A DNA stretch of 64,000 bases, taken from NCBI RefSeq assembly GCF_000003815.2, contig NC_049997.1, forward strand, positions 1,920,829 through 1,984,828. The letters run 5' to 3'. The translations under genes and the position numbers were made by a program. Of this stretch, positions 54,932 through 64,000 are shown piece after piece (positions within the stretch are counted from its first letter, which is position 1; the number at the start of each line of letters is the position of its first letter). This stretch comes from Branchiostoma floridae (taxonomy: Eukaryota; Chordata; Leptocardii; Amphioxiformes; Branchiostomatidae). The notes beneath the pieces were generated by a model, which worked only from the letters and a program-made list of their open reading frames with translations, searched no databases and was not told the origin of the DNA.

Positions 54932-56085
54932 GTGAGTACAAATTTCATTTTAATTTAATTTTAAATTACCACATTTTATAAATAGATTGTCAATGTAGGG
55001 AGAATTTATAGCAGGTCTAAATAAAGGGGCACAACAGGCTTGCTGTCATGATTAACGGGCGGATCCAGGATTTTGCAAAGGGATATGCTGTTGTAGGTCA
55101 CGAATGCGCAGCGTAGCTGCGCGGGGGGAGAGCACGAGAGGGGGTTAACCCCCCTCTCGTTGGGGGGATTGAGAACTTTTTAAAATATAGAGGCTCTCTG
55201 GTGCATTTTAGAGCCATTTCTGTGCAAAAATGACCAACGAATCAACACTGATTTTTAGGGCTGAACAAATATAATAAACGTCATCTCAAATTTGTGTGAC
55301 ATTAGATTTCTACTGAAAATATTTGTCCCATCGCCATTGCAGTTATGTCCACCATGACGGTAATATTGAATGTTTGTAACTTGTATACAAGATAAATGCC
55401 AATATGTTGTATTTTATCGGCACAGAAATTACAAAACAAACGGTAAGTTTGGGGCAACAAAAAGTTATTCCATGTCTACGTCCTATGACAAATACATGTA
55501 TAAACACAGGCGCACACACAGAATAACTGCAAGTCGGCCCCGGTCATGCATCAAGCTTAATAACCACACTGTGACGGTGACGTACCGCTATCATTACCAT
55601 TTCTATCTACATACCACTAGTAGTAAAGCACCAGCGCAGTTCTATTTTAGTAATACGTCAACTGGGTGCCTTTGTGCCACCTGCCTTCAACCGCCCTGCC
55701 ACGCCCTACCACTTTCATTTACAACAACAAAAGGATCGCCAACTGATCTTGCGAGATCTCCAAGTTGACAACCTTTGTTGCTTGCCAAGCTGGTTTCGTC
55801 TCTCCAAGGCGTTAAAAATGGTTTACATGTATATTAGAATCACAAGGGATAGAACATCGTCAAGTTTTTGTTGAATTTTGGTTCCTAAGTTCAACGTCAG
55901 CGCCAGATAGGTAGGTCGGTTGCCTCTGAGCCCAAAGGGCGTATCCGAGTATGACACAAGTGGGCCCGAAGATCGACGAAGCCGAGCGAGCAAGCTCCGC
56001 AGGACGTCGGGATTATTGCCAACGTCCTGGTTACGCAACATTCTGGCTATGCCCGCAAAGACCGACGCAATGAGGAAGTAAAAGC
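54932..56085. other. Intron 4 start, possibly an older DNA element
   Basis: GGGCGGATCCAGGATTTT at about 55059 and its rough counterpart AAATCCACGGATGATTAA at 61967-61984 could be the ends of an element into which the L1-like LINE was inserted. The match is weak. The 132-codon frame at 55370-55768 and a 72-codon frame on the - strand at 55823-56041 have no known domains. Bases 55135-55160 hold CGAGAGGGGGTTAACCCCCCTCTCG, a perfect palindrome. Confidence 0.4.
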
Positions 56086-56101
56086 GAGAGGAATGCGTCT
56101 T
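56086..56101. repeat. Left target-site duplication of the L1-like element
   Basis: GAGAGGAATGCGTCTT, identical to 61807-61822. Confidence 0.92.
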
Positions 56102-56314
56102 TTTATTTTTTTATTATTTTTTTTTTATTTACAAATAATATTACAAAACAAAAACAAAAGGTGAACCATCCAAAACCTTAAGTCACATATACAAAAGAAA
56201 CATAACTATTATGTAAAGCGTAAATCAAGCAAAGGCTCATGAATCATTTTGAAATAAATGTCCCCACTTGCCATGATGCTTCATCATCTTCCATCTCCTG
56301 TTTGCAATTTGACC

Positions 56315-59300
56315 TTAAACCTTCTCGAAGAAGTTGACATAATTTGTAAATGATATGAAATTAATTCTTTTAGATTCTCTGCATTTGTAAATGTACATTT
56401 TTACCAATAAAATAATAAGATTGCCTAATACAGAGGCTCCTTGATTTAGATTTCCAAAGATAATATTAAAAGAATTTACAATTAATGTTTCGCCTACTTT
56501 TTCAACAAACCATGTTTTTACTTTTTCCCAAAATTCAATTACTTGGGGGCAGTCCCAGAAGAGATGTAAATATGTCTCCTCCTCCATATGACAAAGTGAG
56601 CACAAAGGGCTGTCAACACATTTCCAAATATATAATAATCTATTGGTAGGTAAAAATTTATGAAGGAATTTGTATTGGAAGAATCTAGTTATGGGGTCAA
56701 TAGTACTAAAAATTACAGAAGTATATACTGATTTCCAAGGAATAGGGGTGTCAAAGAGGTACAGCCATGCCATTTGTACATTTTGTGGTATATCAATCAA
56801 CTTTTCAGATACAAGAAAATGTTTGTTTAAATCCTTATTTATCTTAATTCTCGATAACCATTCACTACTATGTTGTTGGGGTCTACAAACTAGAGTAGGA
56901 GTAACTCCTATAAGAGTGGATTTCCATTTTTTTGGTATTGCAGTAAGTAACTGTAGATAGACAAGGTTGTTACACACAGGACCATATATATAACACAATT
57001 CATTGTAGGACATTATTGTACCATCAATATTCAAAAGATCATTTACAAATATGATATGTCTATTAACAAAAGAATTAAAGATAATAGGCTTTCCTCCAAC
57101 TTGTATGTTTGTGTTCATCCATAAAACCTGTTGCCTGATCTCATCAGGGGTTGTGGGAGGTTTGTATAGGTAGCTATACCAAGCATTGAAGATTTCTGAT
57201 AAGAAAGTACTTAGTGTGAGGTCTTGTGCAGATTTTAACTGATAAAAGGGAAACAATGTAGTTTCAATACAGGGATGAGTATGCAGTATACATGCTGTAA
57301 ACCAGTCTGGGTTAAAAAATAATTTGGGTATCCAGGAGGCTTTAAGTGTCAGTGCGTGGGCATAAAGATTAACTAGTTTCAGACCCCCGTTTTCCACAGA
57401 GTTGTATAAAGTTTTCCTCCCCACCCTTTCAGGACCACCATTCCAGATAAAAGTGAATATTTTTTTGTCATAGTGTTTAAAGAAGTGTTTGTCTGGCAAT
57501 GGTAAGGTCTGAAAAAGGTACGTGAATTGAGGAACGAGCAAGGAGTTGATAATTGTAATTTTTCCAGATAATGACAATTTTTTCCCCTTCCATGGGAATA
57601 GGAGTTTGTCTATTTTGGCTAAGCGAGGGTCGAAATTTTGAGTCACAATATTGGATAAGTCTACAGGGATATAAATACCTAATATCTCTATACCTCCATC
57701 TACCCACTTAATAGGATGACCTGAGGGTAATACAAAATTTGTGTTTTTCAAAGTTCCTATCCTTAAAACCTTGCACTTATCAAAATTCAATAGAAGGCCA
57801 GATATATGAGAAAAGGAATCAAAATCTTCCAGAAGTCCATAAAAGGAAGAAATATCAGGGGTGAAGGGAAAATTGGAATCATCTGCATACTGAGAGATTT
57901 TTGAGGTTCTTCCTTTGACAGATAATCCGGATATGTTATGATTCCGACGAATTTTAATTGCCAACATTTCAATTGCGATGATAAATAAATAGGGGCTAAG
58001 GGGGCATCCTTGTCTTACTCCACGGTGTAAGGTGAAAGGGCTAGATATATAACCATTATTGATAACTGAACTTGTTATGTTACTATATAAAACTCTGACC
58101 CAGGCAATGAACTGTGGTCCAAAATTAAAGAATTCAAGTGATTTTATAATAAAATCCCACCTTATGGTATCAAAAGCCTTTTTGTAATCTGAAATAAAAA
58201 TTAAGCCAGGTTTTCTTCTTTCTCATAATAATCAATTAAGTCTAATATCCGTCTTATATTGTCCCCGATGAATCTCCCCTTTACAAATCCTGTCTGGTCT
58301 TTATGAATAATATCAGTTATAACTGTTTTAACTCTAAGGGCTAAGTATTTTGAAAGAATTCTTACATCACAACACAACAATGTTAAAGGCCTCCAATTAT
58401 CTAAAATTGTGGGATCTTTGTGCTGACCTTCTTTCCCTTCCTTTAACAATAAAGAGATAAGGCCTTGCTTTTGGGAATTGGACAAATAACCTTGAGAAAG
58501 TGAGAAATTAAAACAATCTAACATGGGGGTTTTAAATACAGAGTAGAAATGTTTATAAACTTCAACTGGGATACCGTCTAGCCCAGGAGATTTAGATTTT
58601 GAGAAAGTATTGATGGCTTTTATTAGTTCTTCATCTGTGATAAGACCTTCACATAACAGTTGCTGTTCATTGGACAGTTTTTTATTATATTGTGCAGGAA
58701 AAAAAGGCTCTATGTTTCCTGGGGATAGGGGCATTGGGGGCTCTTCAAAGGAATATAGAGAAGCATAGAATTCTGACTGTTTTTCTAAAATTTCTTGGGG
58801 ATTACTGGTAAAGACATTCTCAGATATTTTCAGTTTCTGTATGTTTTTCCTAGTGTAATTTCTATGTGCCAATTTCAAAAAGTATTGTGTGCATCTATCC
58901 CCCCACTCCATCCAGCGAGCTCTTGACATTACTATTAAACCTTTAGCCCGTTGGTTATAAAGTAATTCTAATTGTTTTTGTTTTCCATCTAAGTCATCTA
59001 AAATAGATTCAGAGGGGGATGGCATATTATCAATTTGGCTTTGTAATTTATTAATATCATCTGTAAGTTTTTTTTCCTTAGCTAAGTATTGTTTGTTTTT
59101 CCAACTACTGAATTTAATACAATGTCCCCTGAAAAAGCATTTTGCAGTATCCCATACAGTATGGGGATCTGCTGTTCCTTGATTTATATTAAAAAAATCA
59201 TTCATAATTTTGACAGTATTATATTGAAAAGAGCTATCATCTAGTAAAGACAGATTGAATTTCCAATATCCCCTCCCCCTAGGAAACTAGGAAACTGTGC

Positions 59301-60009
59301 AATAACAAAAGATAAAGCTATTAGATCTAAACTTATCGGCTATAACACATTTGTTTACTCTATTAATAAAGGAAAAACTAGTCAGGAAATAATCAATTCT
59401 GCTTGCTTGTCTGCGGCGGCGCCAAGTGTAACGCACTGTTGTAGGATTTCTAAATCTCCAAATATCATGTAAGTCAAATTTACTCTTAAGTTCCGAAATG
59501 GCTTCATAAGCTTTGGGGTGATAAGTACGGTTGGTAGAAAATCTGTCTAATAAGGGGTTTTGTACAGTGTTGAAATCTCCAGTGATAATAAGATTTTCAG
59601 TACTGTCAGCAAAATTGTCTAGTTCCATAGATAAATTCAAGAAAAATTCAGGCTTATCATCATTAGGAGCATAAATATTCACAATACAAAATCTAAAATC
59701 ATCTATAGACAAATCAACAATAATCCATCTACCATTAACATCAAGCTTTGTCTGGTGGATATGGGGGTTAATGTTGTTTTTAAATAGCATGGCTGTACCC
59801 CTTTGATTGGAGGTTCCGTGACAGAAAATCATGGTACCTCCCCACTCACTTTGCCATCTCTCTTCTACAGGTATTGAGGAATGAGTTTCTTGTAAGCAAA
59901 TAATATGGTAGGGCTTGTCTCTTAACCAAGTAAATAACTCCCTTCGCTTAACAGAATCACTAAGGCCGTTACAATTATAACTTGAGGTTTGTAATTCTAC
60001 CTGAGTCAT
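56315..60009 (-). pseudogene. L1/Tx1-like ORF2: endonuclease, RT and Cys-rich C-terminus
   Basis: The frame opens at 60009 (M-T-Q-V-E-L-Q-T-S-S-Y-N-C-N-G-L). Endonuclease motifs are L-Q-E-T-H, G-D-F-N and S-R-I-D-Y-F-L; the expected Ser-Asp-His is missing (R-S-N-S is read at 59317-59328). A TAG at 59287-59289 lies in an 8-bp tandem duplication, after which the same frame continues (W-K-F-N-L-S-L-L) through the linker (R-W-M-E-W-G-D-R-C-T-Q-Y-F) and early RT (N-W-R-P-L-T-L-L, D-Q-T-G-F-V-K-G-R-F). At about 58203 a 1-nt frameshift occurs. The other frame then holds Y-K-K-A-F-D, R-Q-G-C-P-L-S-P and Y-A-D-D (57878-57889), running to the stop at 56315. The end carries C-S-L-C-H-x5-Y-L-H-L-F-W-D-C-P. 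Confidence 0.92.
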
Positions 60010-60812
60010 GTCTTCTGGGACTGGTCACGCAGGGTGGGGAAGATGGTGAAGATGTATGAAGGCATAGGGGAAGTTCATCTGGGCAAGATGAGGGTGATGA
60101 AATCATAACATCTGTACTAGTAAAAAGGAACAAAACTGAACAAACATCAACAAAAGTCAAATAAAGTGCAACTGGATGGTTCACAAAAACATAAATGTAC
60201 AGGGTCACAATAGCCCTGTGCTTCCTGTCTCCTGGCAGCATCATTCAAATGCGGCACTGTGTGTCTGCCATAAATCTTATCATTAATTGTACTATTCCAC
60301 AAGAAGCAAAAGATCATACAAACAAAAACAGAACTCATATTAACATAACATAATTACTGTCTTAGTATGATCAAAGAAATTAAGTATGAGAAATGGTCTG
60401 ATTCAAGAAATCATAACAACATAATCACCATTCTGGTATAAATCAAGCAGGAATGGAAATCAAAAACAACATAACGATCTCTGCTTCAGTACAAATCAAG
60501 CAAATTCAAAAACTCAAAACAACATAACATAAATATAGAAATCAGTGTGGTTCAAAAAACTCAATAACTTACATAATATAATCAAATTCTTTGCAAGGAA
60601 GTCAAATAAATAAGCATAGGCAATAATACTGAAAATTAAGCAGAGCTCTAGTATAGTTCATGAACCATTACTTAAAGAAAAACACCTGTGACAAAGCCAC
60701 ACTTGCATTATGGTGATAACTTTAATATGCAAACTGAACTTTTTCAAGTACACAATGATTGTTCAGGAATAAACAAGATATTCAACTGGCATGGTATCAA
60801 TAATTCACAAGT
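60010..60812 (-). other. Long inter-ORF spacer of the L1-like element
   Basis: About 800 bases separate the ORF1 stop from the ORF2 start. On the - strand the part nearest ORF2 is pyrimidine-rich (CATCTTCACCATCTTCCCCA followed by CCCTGCGTGACCAG) just before the ORF2 ATG. The rest is AT-rich with repeated ATGTTATGTT-like strings. No domain is recognisable. Such spacing is far longer than in mammalian L1. Confidence 0.7.
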
Positions 60813-61673
60813 TTACGAGAAAACAAGATCCACAGCATCCACTGTTTTCAGAGTTTTACCATCAACAATCAATGTTACACGAGTGTCTTTTTGTGGGACT
60901 CGGATGAACACTCTCGCCTCTCTCCTATCAGTCTTGGCCTTGGCAATCACACTGTCTCTCTCTGGCATCAGTTTGGCCCTGGCTTGCTGCAATGGACGTG
61001 GTAAGTGTTCGTGTACAGCATGGCCCTTCTTCTTGTCTCCTGGTAGCTTCCTCCATGCGCTCAGGATCAGCTCCCTGTGTTGTAGACTCACCAGTCGCAC
61101 CAGCATAGCTGGGTTGGGTTGGTTCTGTGTAGGACGGGACAGCCGGTGTACTGCAACAAACGGTGGAACCAAGCTCATACCAAGATGGCCGGACAGGAAA
61201 CTGAGGACGACTTGCTCCGGGGACTCTTCCTGGTGGTGCACTAATCCGCGGATAATAATGTCCGATTTCATCGAATATCTTTCGGCGAGTAACATATCAC
61301 GGATCCGCTCCCGCTTTTCAACTTTCAGTGCTTGCTGTAGATCCTCTATTTCCTTGTTCTGAAAGCTGACACTGTCACGCAAGTCATCCACTTCGGCCGC
61401 CATTTTTCCTAGCTTAGTGTTTACGCTCTGTATCTGTACGGACAGTTCCTCTCGGACAGACTTAAACTCAGCCATAACCTCGTCATGCAGTGACTTACTT
61501 TGTGTAGACAGTAGGTGTACAAGAGGACGTAGTTCCGGTGAAATACTGTCAAAGTTGGGGTCCTCGCCGCTCGCCATCTTCGTAGGTGGGCCCTTCATCT
61601 GTGCGCCGAGCTGCTTATCTGGGCTCGTTTGGTCACTGCTGCTCTGTCTTGCCCGTTTTGCCTGCTTCCGCAT
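60813..61673 (-). CDS. L1/Tx1-like ORF1 protein, intact (286 aa)
   Basis: The N-terminus (residues 1-50) is basic and Ser/Gln-rich. Residues about 60-135 are a predicted coiled coil (L-S-V-Q-I-Q-S-V-N-T-K-L and D-L-R-D-S-V-S-F-Q-N-K-E-I-E-D-L). Residues about 138-225 fit the RRM-like domain of L1 ORF1p (S-D-I-I-I-R-G-L, H-R-L-S-R-P, A-M-L-V-R-L-V-S), and the C-terminal part (P-R-P-L-Q-Q-A-R-A-K-L through R-V-F-I-R-V) fits its C-terminal domain. The protein would form trimers and bind LINE RNA. No stop or frameshift is visible. The ATG at 61671-61673 is the first in frame after the 5' leader. Confidence 0.88.
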   Translation of the reverse strand: MRKQAKRARQSSSDQTSPDKQLGAQMKGPPTKMASGEDPNFDSISPELRPLVHLLSTQSKSLHDEVMAEFKSVREELSVQIQSVNTKLGKMAAEVDDLRDSVSFQNKEIEDLQQALKVEKRERIRDMLLAERYSMKSDIIIRGLVHHQEESPEQVVLSFLSGHLGMSLVPPFVAVHRLSRPTQNQPNPAMLVRLVSLQHRELILSAWRKLPGDKKKGHAVHEHLPRPLQQARAKLMPERDSVIAKAKTDRREARVFIRVPQKDTRVTLIVDGKTLKTVDAVDLVFS

Positions 61674-61806
61674 TCCGCATACCCACAGGGAACACAGTCA
61701 CTCGTATCTGGCGAAGTAGTATTAGAGACCAACAAAAAAAAAAGGCGGAAAACAGCTTTTTGGCCACACACAGTACTACATGTATTACCTACTCGCCGCC
61801 ATCTTG
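61674..61806 (-). promoter_or_regulatory. L1-like 5' UTR with YY1-type site at the first bases
   Basis: On the - strand the element begins CAAGATGGCGGCGAGTAGGT (61806 downward). CAAGATGGCGGC is the complement of GCCGCCATCTTG, the standard YY1 core. Human L1 also has a YY1 site within its first about 20 bases that guides the start site. The leader before ORF1 is only about 130 bases. Confidence 0.65.
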
Positions 61807-61822
61807 GAGAGGAATGCGTCTT
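61807..61822. repeat. Right target-site duplication of the L1-like element
   Basis: Identical to 56086-56101 over 16 bases; the neighbouring bases differ. Confidence 0.92.
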
Positions 61823-62564
61823 GGCATTGTTAGCGGCTTTGTATTGTTGCCGCTCCGCTGCAACTTTCGCTGATTTTCTGGATTTCTTTGTGAAATTCCT
61901 TTTTTTTTGTGTGGTCCAGCCAATTTTTTTTTTTCGGTCCAGCCGAAGGGTGCCGGGTGCCCCCCTAAATCCACGGATGATTAAAACCATATTAATTGAT
62001 CAAATATGCCAAGGGGATGCAACTTGTGCTGAAAACATCAGTTCAGTGCCCTCCATTTTTTCAAAGATCAGCCTTATCATACTAGTGTGCCCTGTTCACA
62101 CAAGGAGAATTTCTGCTCAATTTTCAATAATAAGTCTACAGGAACAAAAGCGTGCAAGATGTGTGGAAGTAAGTTGTAATTAGAATTGTCTACTAGCCAT
62201 TAAATTGTGAAAAGTGGCAGCACAAATTTGCCTTGATTCCATGCAATATACTGGTCGAGGATATCATCATATCAGATGTCAGCACGGGAAGCCCCCTACT
62301 ATTATAAAACAATTAGCTTCCAGACAAATGTCCAGGATATTTTGTCTTCGCTTTCAACTTCCACATATTACCCATAATGAATATCGCTGTGCATGCACAA
62401 TCTCAACCGTGAACTGGCTTAAGATTTTGTGAACAACAACCATATGCAAAATGTCATGTCATGCCATGTGAGTGCCCCGTCTCCCGCTAAATATTTCTTT
62501 TAAGTAAGACTTATTACTTGCCAAGCATCATTTTCTTGGCAATGATAGGAACCTTTGCTGTACT
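61823..62564. other. Intron 4 continues; nothing recognised
   Basis: Includes T-runs at 61902 and 61926 and ATGCCCCCTGCCCTAAGATG-like strings downstream. No RFX exon was found here. The open frame at 62214-62432 has no known domain. Confidence 0.4.
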
Positions 62565-63448
62565 AAACTCGGCACAAAAAGTTTGGAATATCAACTTTGG
62601 CTGATCATATTTCCGTTGCTTCTGCATTGATTTTAATGTCTTAACGGGGGCAGCCCTAAGATGCCCCCTGCCCTAAGATGCCCGGATTTTTTGCTGATCC
62701 TTTTATGCTGATCCTATTTTGCTGATCCTATTATCCTACTATTTTTTTTTATAAAGACTTTGGTCCCAACTCTATAGCCTGACTGTGGCCTGGCAAATAC
62801 AGTTTACAAACAAAGTAAAACTGAACTGCAGGAATTAGCACAGGAACAAATTCTACACTACACACAAGTAGATTGCAAATGTCACTTTGAGAATGTCCTG
62901 CCCTTCAACGAATGTTACCAGCAGGGCTGTCTCCAGGACCCGTCCCTCCGTCTCTGGACTGAAATTTGCTTGTTGGGACAGAAAAAAATATTACCCCATC
63001 CGTCCCAAAAAATATGAACTTCATGACATGAAACTGTTGTAGATTTATTTTCCTGACTTTAAAATGCCACGTTTAAAATGCCTTCGATTCGGTCATCCAA
63101 CAGCCAAAAGGACACTATACTCTTATCAAATGTTAAAGATAAACTTGGATGTTCTGTATACCAAAGATTACGTGAAAAAAGGATAAATTGAATCCTTGAC
63201 ACCCACACCCATACCAGCAGGATGATACAGTAATGCACACAAAAATTGAAATTTGGGCACTTTTTTTTCATGACCTACCGGTACTGACGTAAGTAGCCTT
63301 GGTGCTCGTTTCACAAATTCATAATCATAAGGAGCTTGATACCATATGAAAGAAAATCACACACACTTTCTACATTAAAATTGATGCAGAAGCAACGGAA
63401 ATGTGATCAGCCAAAGTTAATATTCCAAACTTTTTGTGCCGAGTTTAT
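62565..63448. mobile_element. Inverted-repeat element with about 75-bp termini
   Basis: ACTCGGCACAAAAAGTTTGG AATATCAACTTTGGCTGATC and on to TTGCTTCTGCATTGATTTTAA (62565-62638) is repeated inverted at 63373-63448 with few differences. The interior (about 735 bp) encodes no transposase. Target duplication was not resolved. Confidence 0.78.
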
Positions 63449-64000
63449 ATAAATTAAATATGCTTTCACAAATATTATTATTAAACTCCAGTACATGTTC
63501 GTCAAGTGCTATGTATTATTTATTCGTTTGGATGATGGGTATATCTCTGAAACAAGCCTCCCTGGGAGAAAAGCACACTCAAGCAATCCATTGCAGCATC
63601 TACGCTACACAGCATAACCACCCGGACGTGTCCCATGCATGCAGTCTCTCAAATATCTAATACTGGTAATGTTACAGCAGCCTTCGGCTGCATTGCAAAA
63701 ATTAACTGAAGAGTGAAAATTTTATCTATTGGCTATTGCGTCAAGCATATAGCTAGATACGAGGTAACATTTGAAGAGCAAATAAGAGGTGATGTTACAG
63801 TTCTGGGCCGAAGGGTAAGCAAAAATTAATAGTCATTATGCCCAAAGAAGGTGTAACATGACATTGGGATCAGAACTGTATTTGTTTTAGAATGATACAC
63901 TCTGAATGGATGGCATTTGGTGACATTAGTGCACAAGAATTAGGCTGTGCATCTCAGAATACTGACTAGAAAACGTTATTTCAGCGCCAGTTCCTCACTG
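63449..64000. other. Intron 4, right edge of window
   Basis: A short hairpin GCAGCCTTCGGCTGC at 63675-63689 and two GAGGTAACATTTGAAG/GAGGTGATGTTACAG-like strings were seen. No exon recognised. Confidence 0.4.

Larger units (their letters stand above)
56102..61806 (-). mobile_element. L1/Tx1-like LINE, essentially full length, with 16-bp TSD
   Basis: The element is 5.7 kb on the - strand, bounded by perfect 16-bp duplications (56086-56101 and 61807-61822). The 5' end starts CAAGATGGCGGCGAGTAGGT, then comes an intact ORF1 (61673-60813), an 800-bp AT-rich spacer, ORF2 (60009-56315) and a 3' UTR ending in an A-rich tail (complement of 56100-56135) with AATAAA-type strings. The order ORF1, endonuclease, RT and Cys-rich C-terminus, plus an A-rich tail, puts it in the L1 superfamily, closest by motif to Tx1-like elements. 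ORF2 carries one in-frame stop, one frameshift and a damaged endonuclease motif, so this copy is inactive but young. Confidence 0.92.
1047..64000 (+). other. rfx4: RFX4-like gene locus (5' part; continues beyond the window)
   Basis: Four short coding segments on the + strand join into one reading frame resembling the N-terminus of RFX4: 1047-1059, 26746-26853, 32437-32497 and 54808-54931. Intron phases are 1, 1 and 2, and exon 4 ends on a codon boundary. Joined, they encode about 102 residues running from the Met-Asp-Ser-Thr start through an acidic region and a Lys-Pro-His-Ser-Thr-Pro linker into the first half of the winged-helix DNA-binding domain. The second half of the domain (the part with Arg-Arg-Leu-Gly-Thr-Arg-Gly in the family) was searched for by eye up to 64000 and not found, so the next exon probably lies outside. 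RFX proteins bind X-box DNA and regulate ciliary genes; vertebrate RFX4 acts in neural and brain development. All other features in this window are upstream or intronic. Confidence 0.85.

Noticed and set aside
55370-55768. 132-codon frame downstream of exon 4
   Set aside because: No RFX or other domain, and no convincing splice sites linking it to exon 4.
62214-63660. Further RFX4 exons near the right edge
   Set aside because: Searched for the R-R-L-G-T-R-G and K-Y-H-Y-Y-G segments by eye in all + frames and found neither.

Overview
The window reads as intronic and transposon-rich sequence from a metazoan, most probably an invertebrate deuterostome of the amphioxus (Branchiostoma) type. The phylum is an inference. 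It rests on small exons with GT/AG introns, an RFX4-type gene whose peptide is close to the vertebrate one, several LINE lineages, and a very high density of small inverted-repeat elements. There are no bacterial-style operons, no CRISPR array and no intact cellular gene contained in a single reading frame.

The one host gene I can support is an RFX4-like winged-helix transcription factor on the + strand. Four coding exons were assembled by peptide similarity, splice sites and phase: exon 1 at 1047-1059 (Met-Asp-Ser-Thr), exon 2 at 26746-26853, exon 3 at 32437-32497 and exon 4 at 54808-54931 (first half of the RFX DNA-binding domain). All three junctions keep phase. The second half of the DNA-binding domain and everything after it are not found before base 64000, so the gene continues to the right. 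Nearly everything else lies inside its introns of about 25.7, 5.6, 22.3 and more than 9 kb.

Intron 1 (1060-26745) holds LINE debris, an 8-bp-TSD (hAT-like) element at 5256-6364, a nearly complete CR1/Jockey-type LINE with a 2A-like motif on the - strand (about 7700-11103), three head-to-tail TTAA-flanked elements (11947-17227; the middle one carries a LINE insertion with a perfect hairpin), one copy of a 1.1-kb repeat (18229-19345), a 173-bp tandem repeat (19559-20015) and several smaller elements. Intron 2 has little recognisable beyond a MITE at 28492-28767 and a tRNA-derived SINE (31215-31575). Intron 3 carries two inverted copies of a MITE around a LINE fragment (38428-42181), diverged tandem repeats, a 1.45-kb fold-back with a G-rich purine tract (44987-46440), the inverted partner of the 1.1-kb repeat (47912-49022), three copies of a 0.9-1.0-kb element rich in inverted ATGCAAAT octamers, a 5S-rRNA-derived sequence and LINE 3' ends. 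Intron 4 contains a 5.7-kb L1/Tx1-like LINE (56102-61806) with a perfect 16-bp target-site duplication, an intact ORF1 and a lightly damaged ORF2, and then another inverted-repeat element (62565-63448).

The strongest leads are the RFX4 exon chain, the full-length L1/Tx1 copy whose first bases form a YY1-type site, the 2A-like motif in the other LINE, the 5S-derived sequence, and the octamer palindrome arrays. Exact percent identities and family names need alignments that could not be run here.
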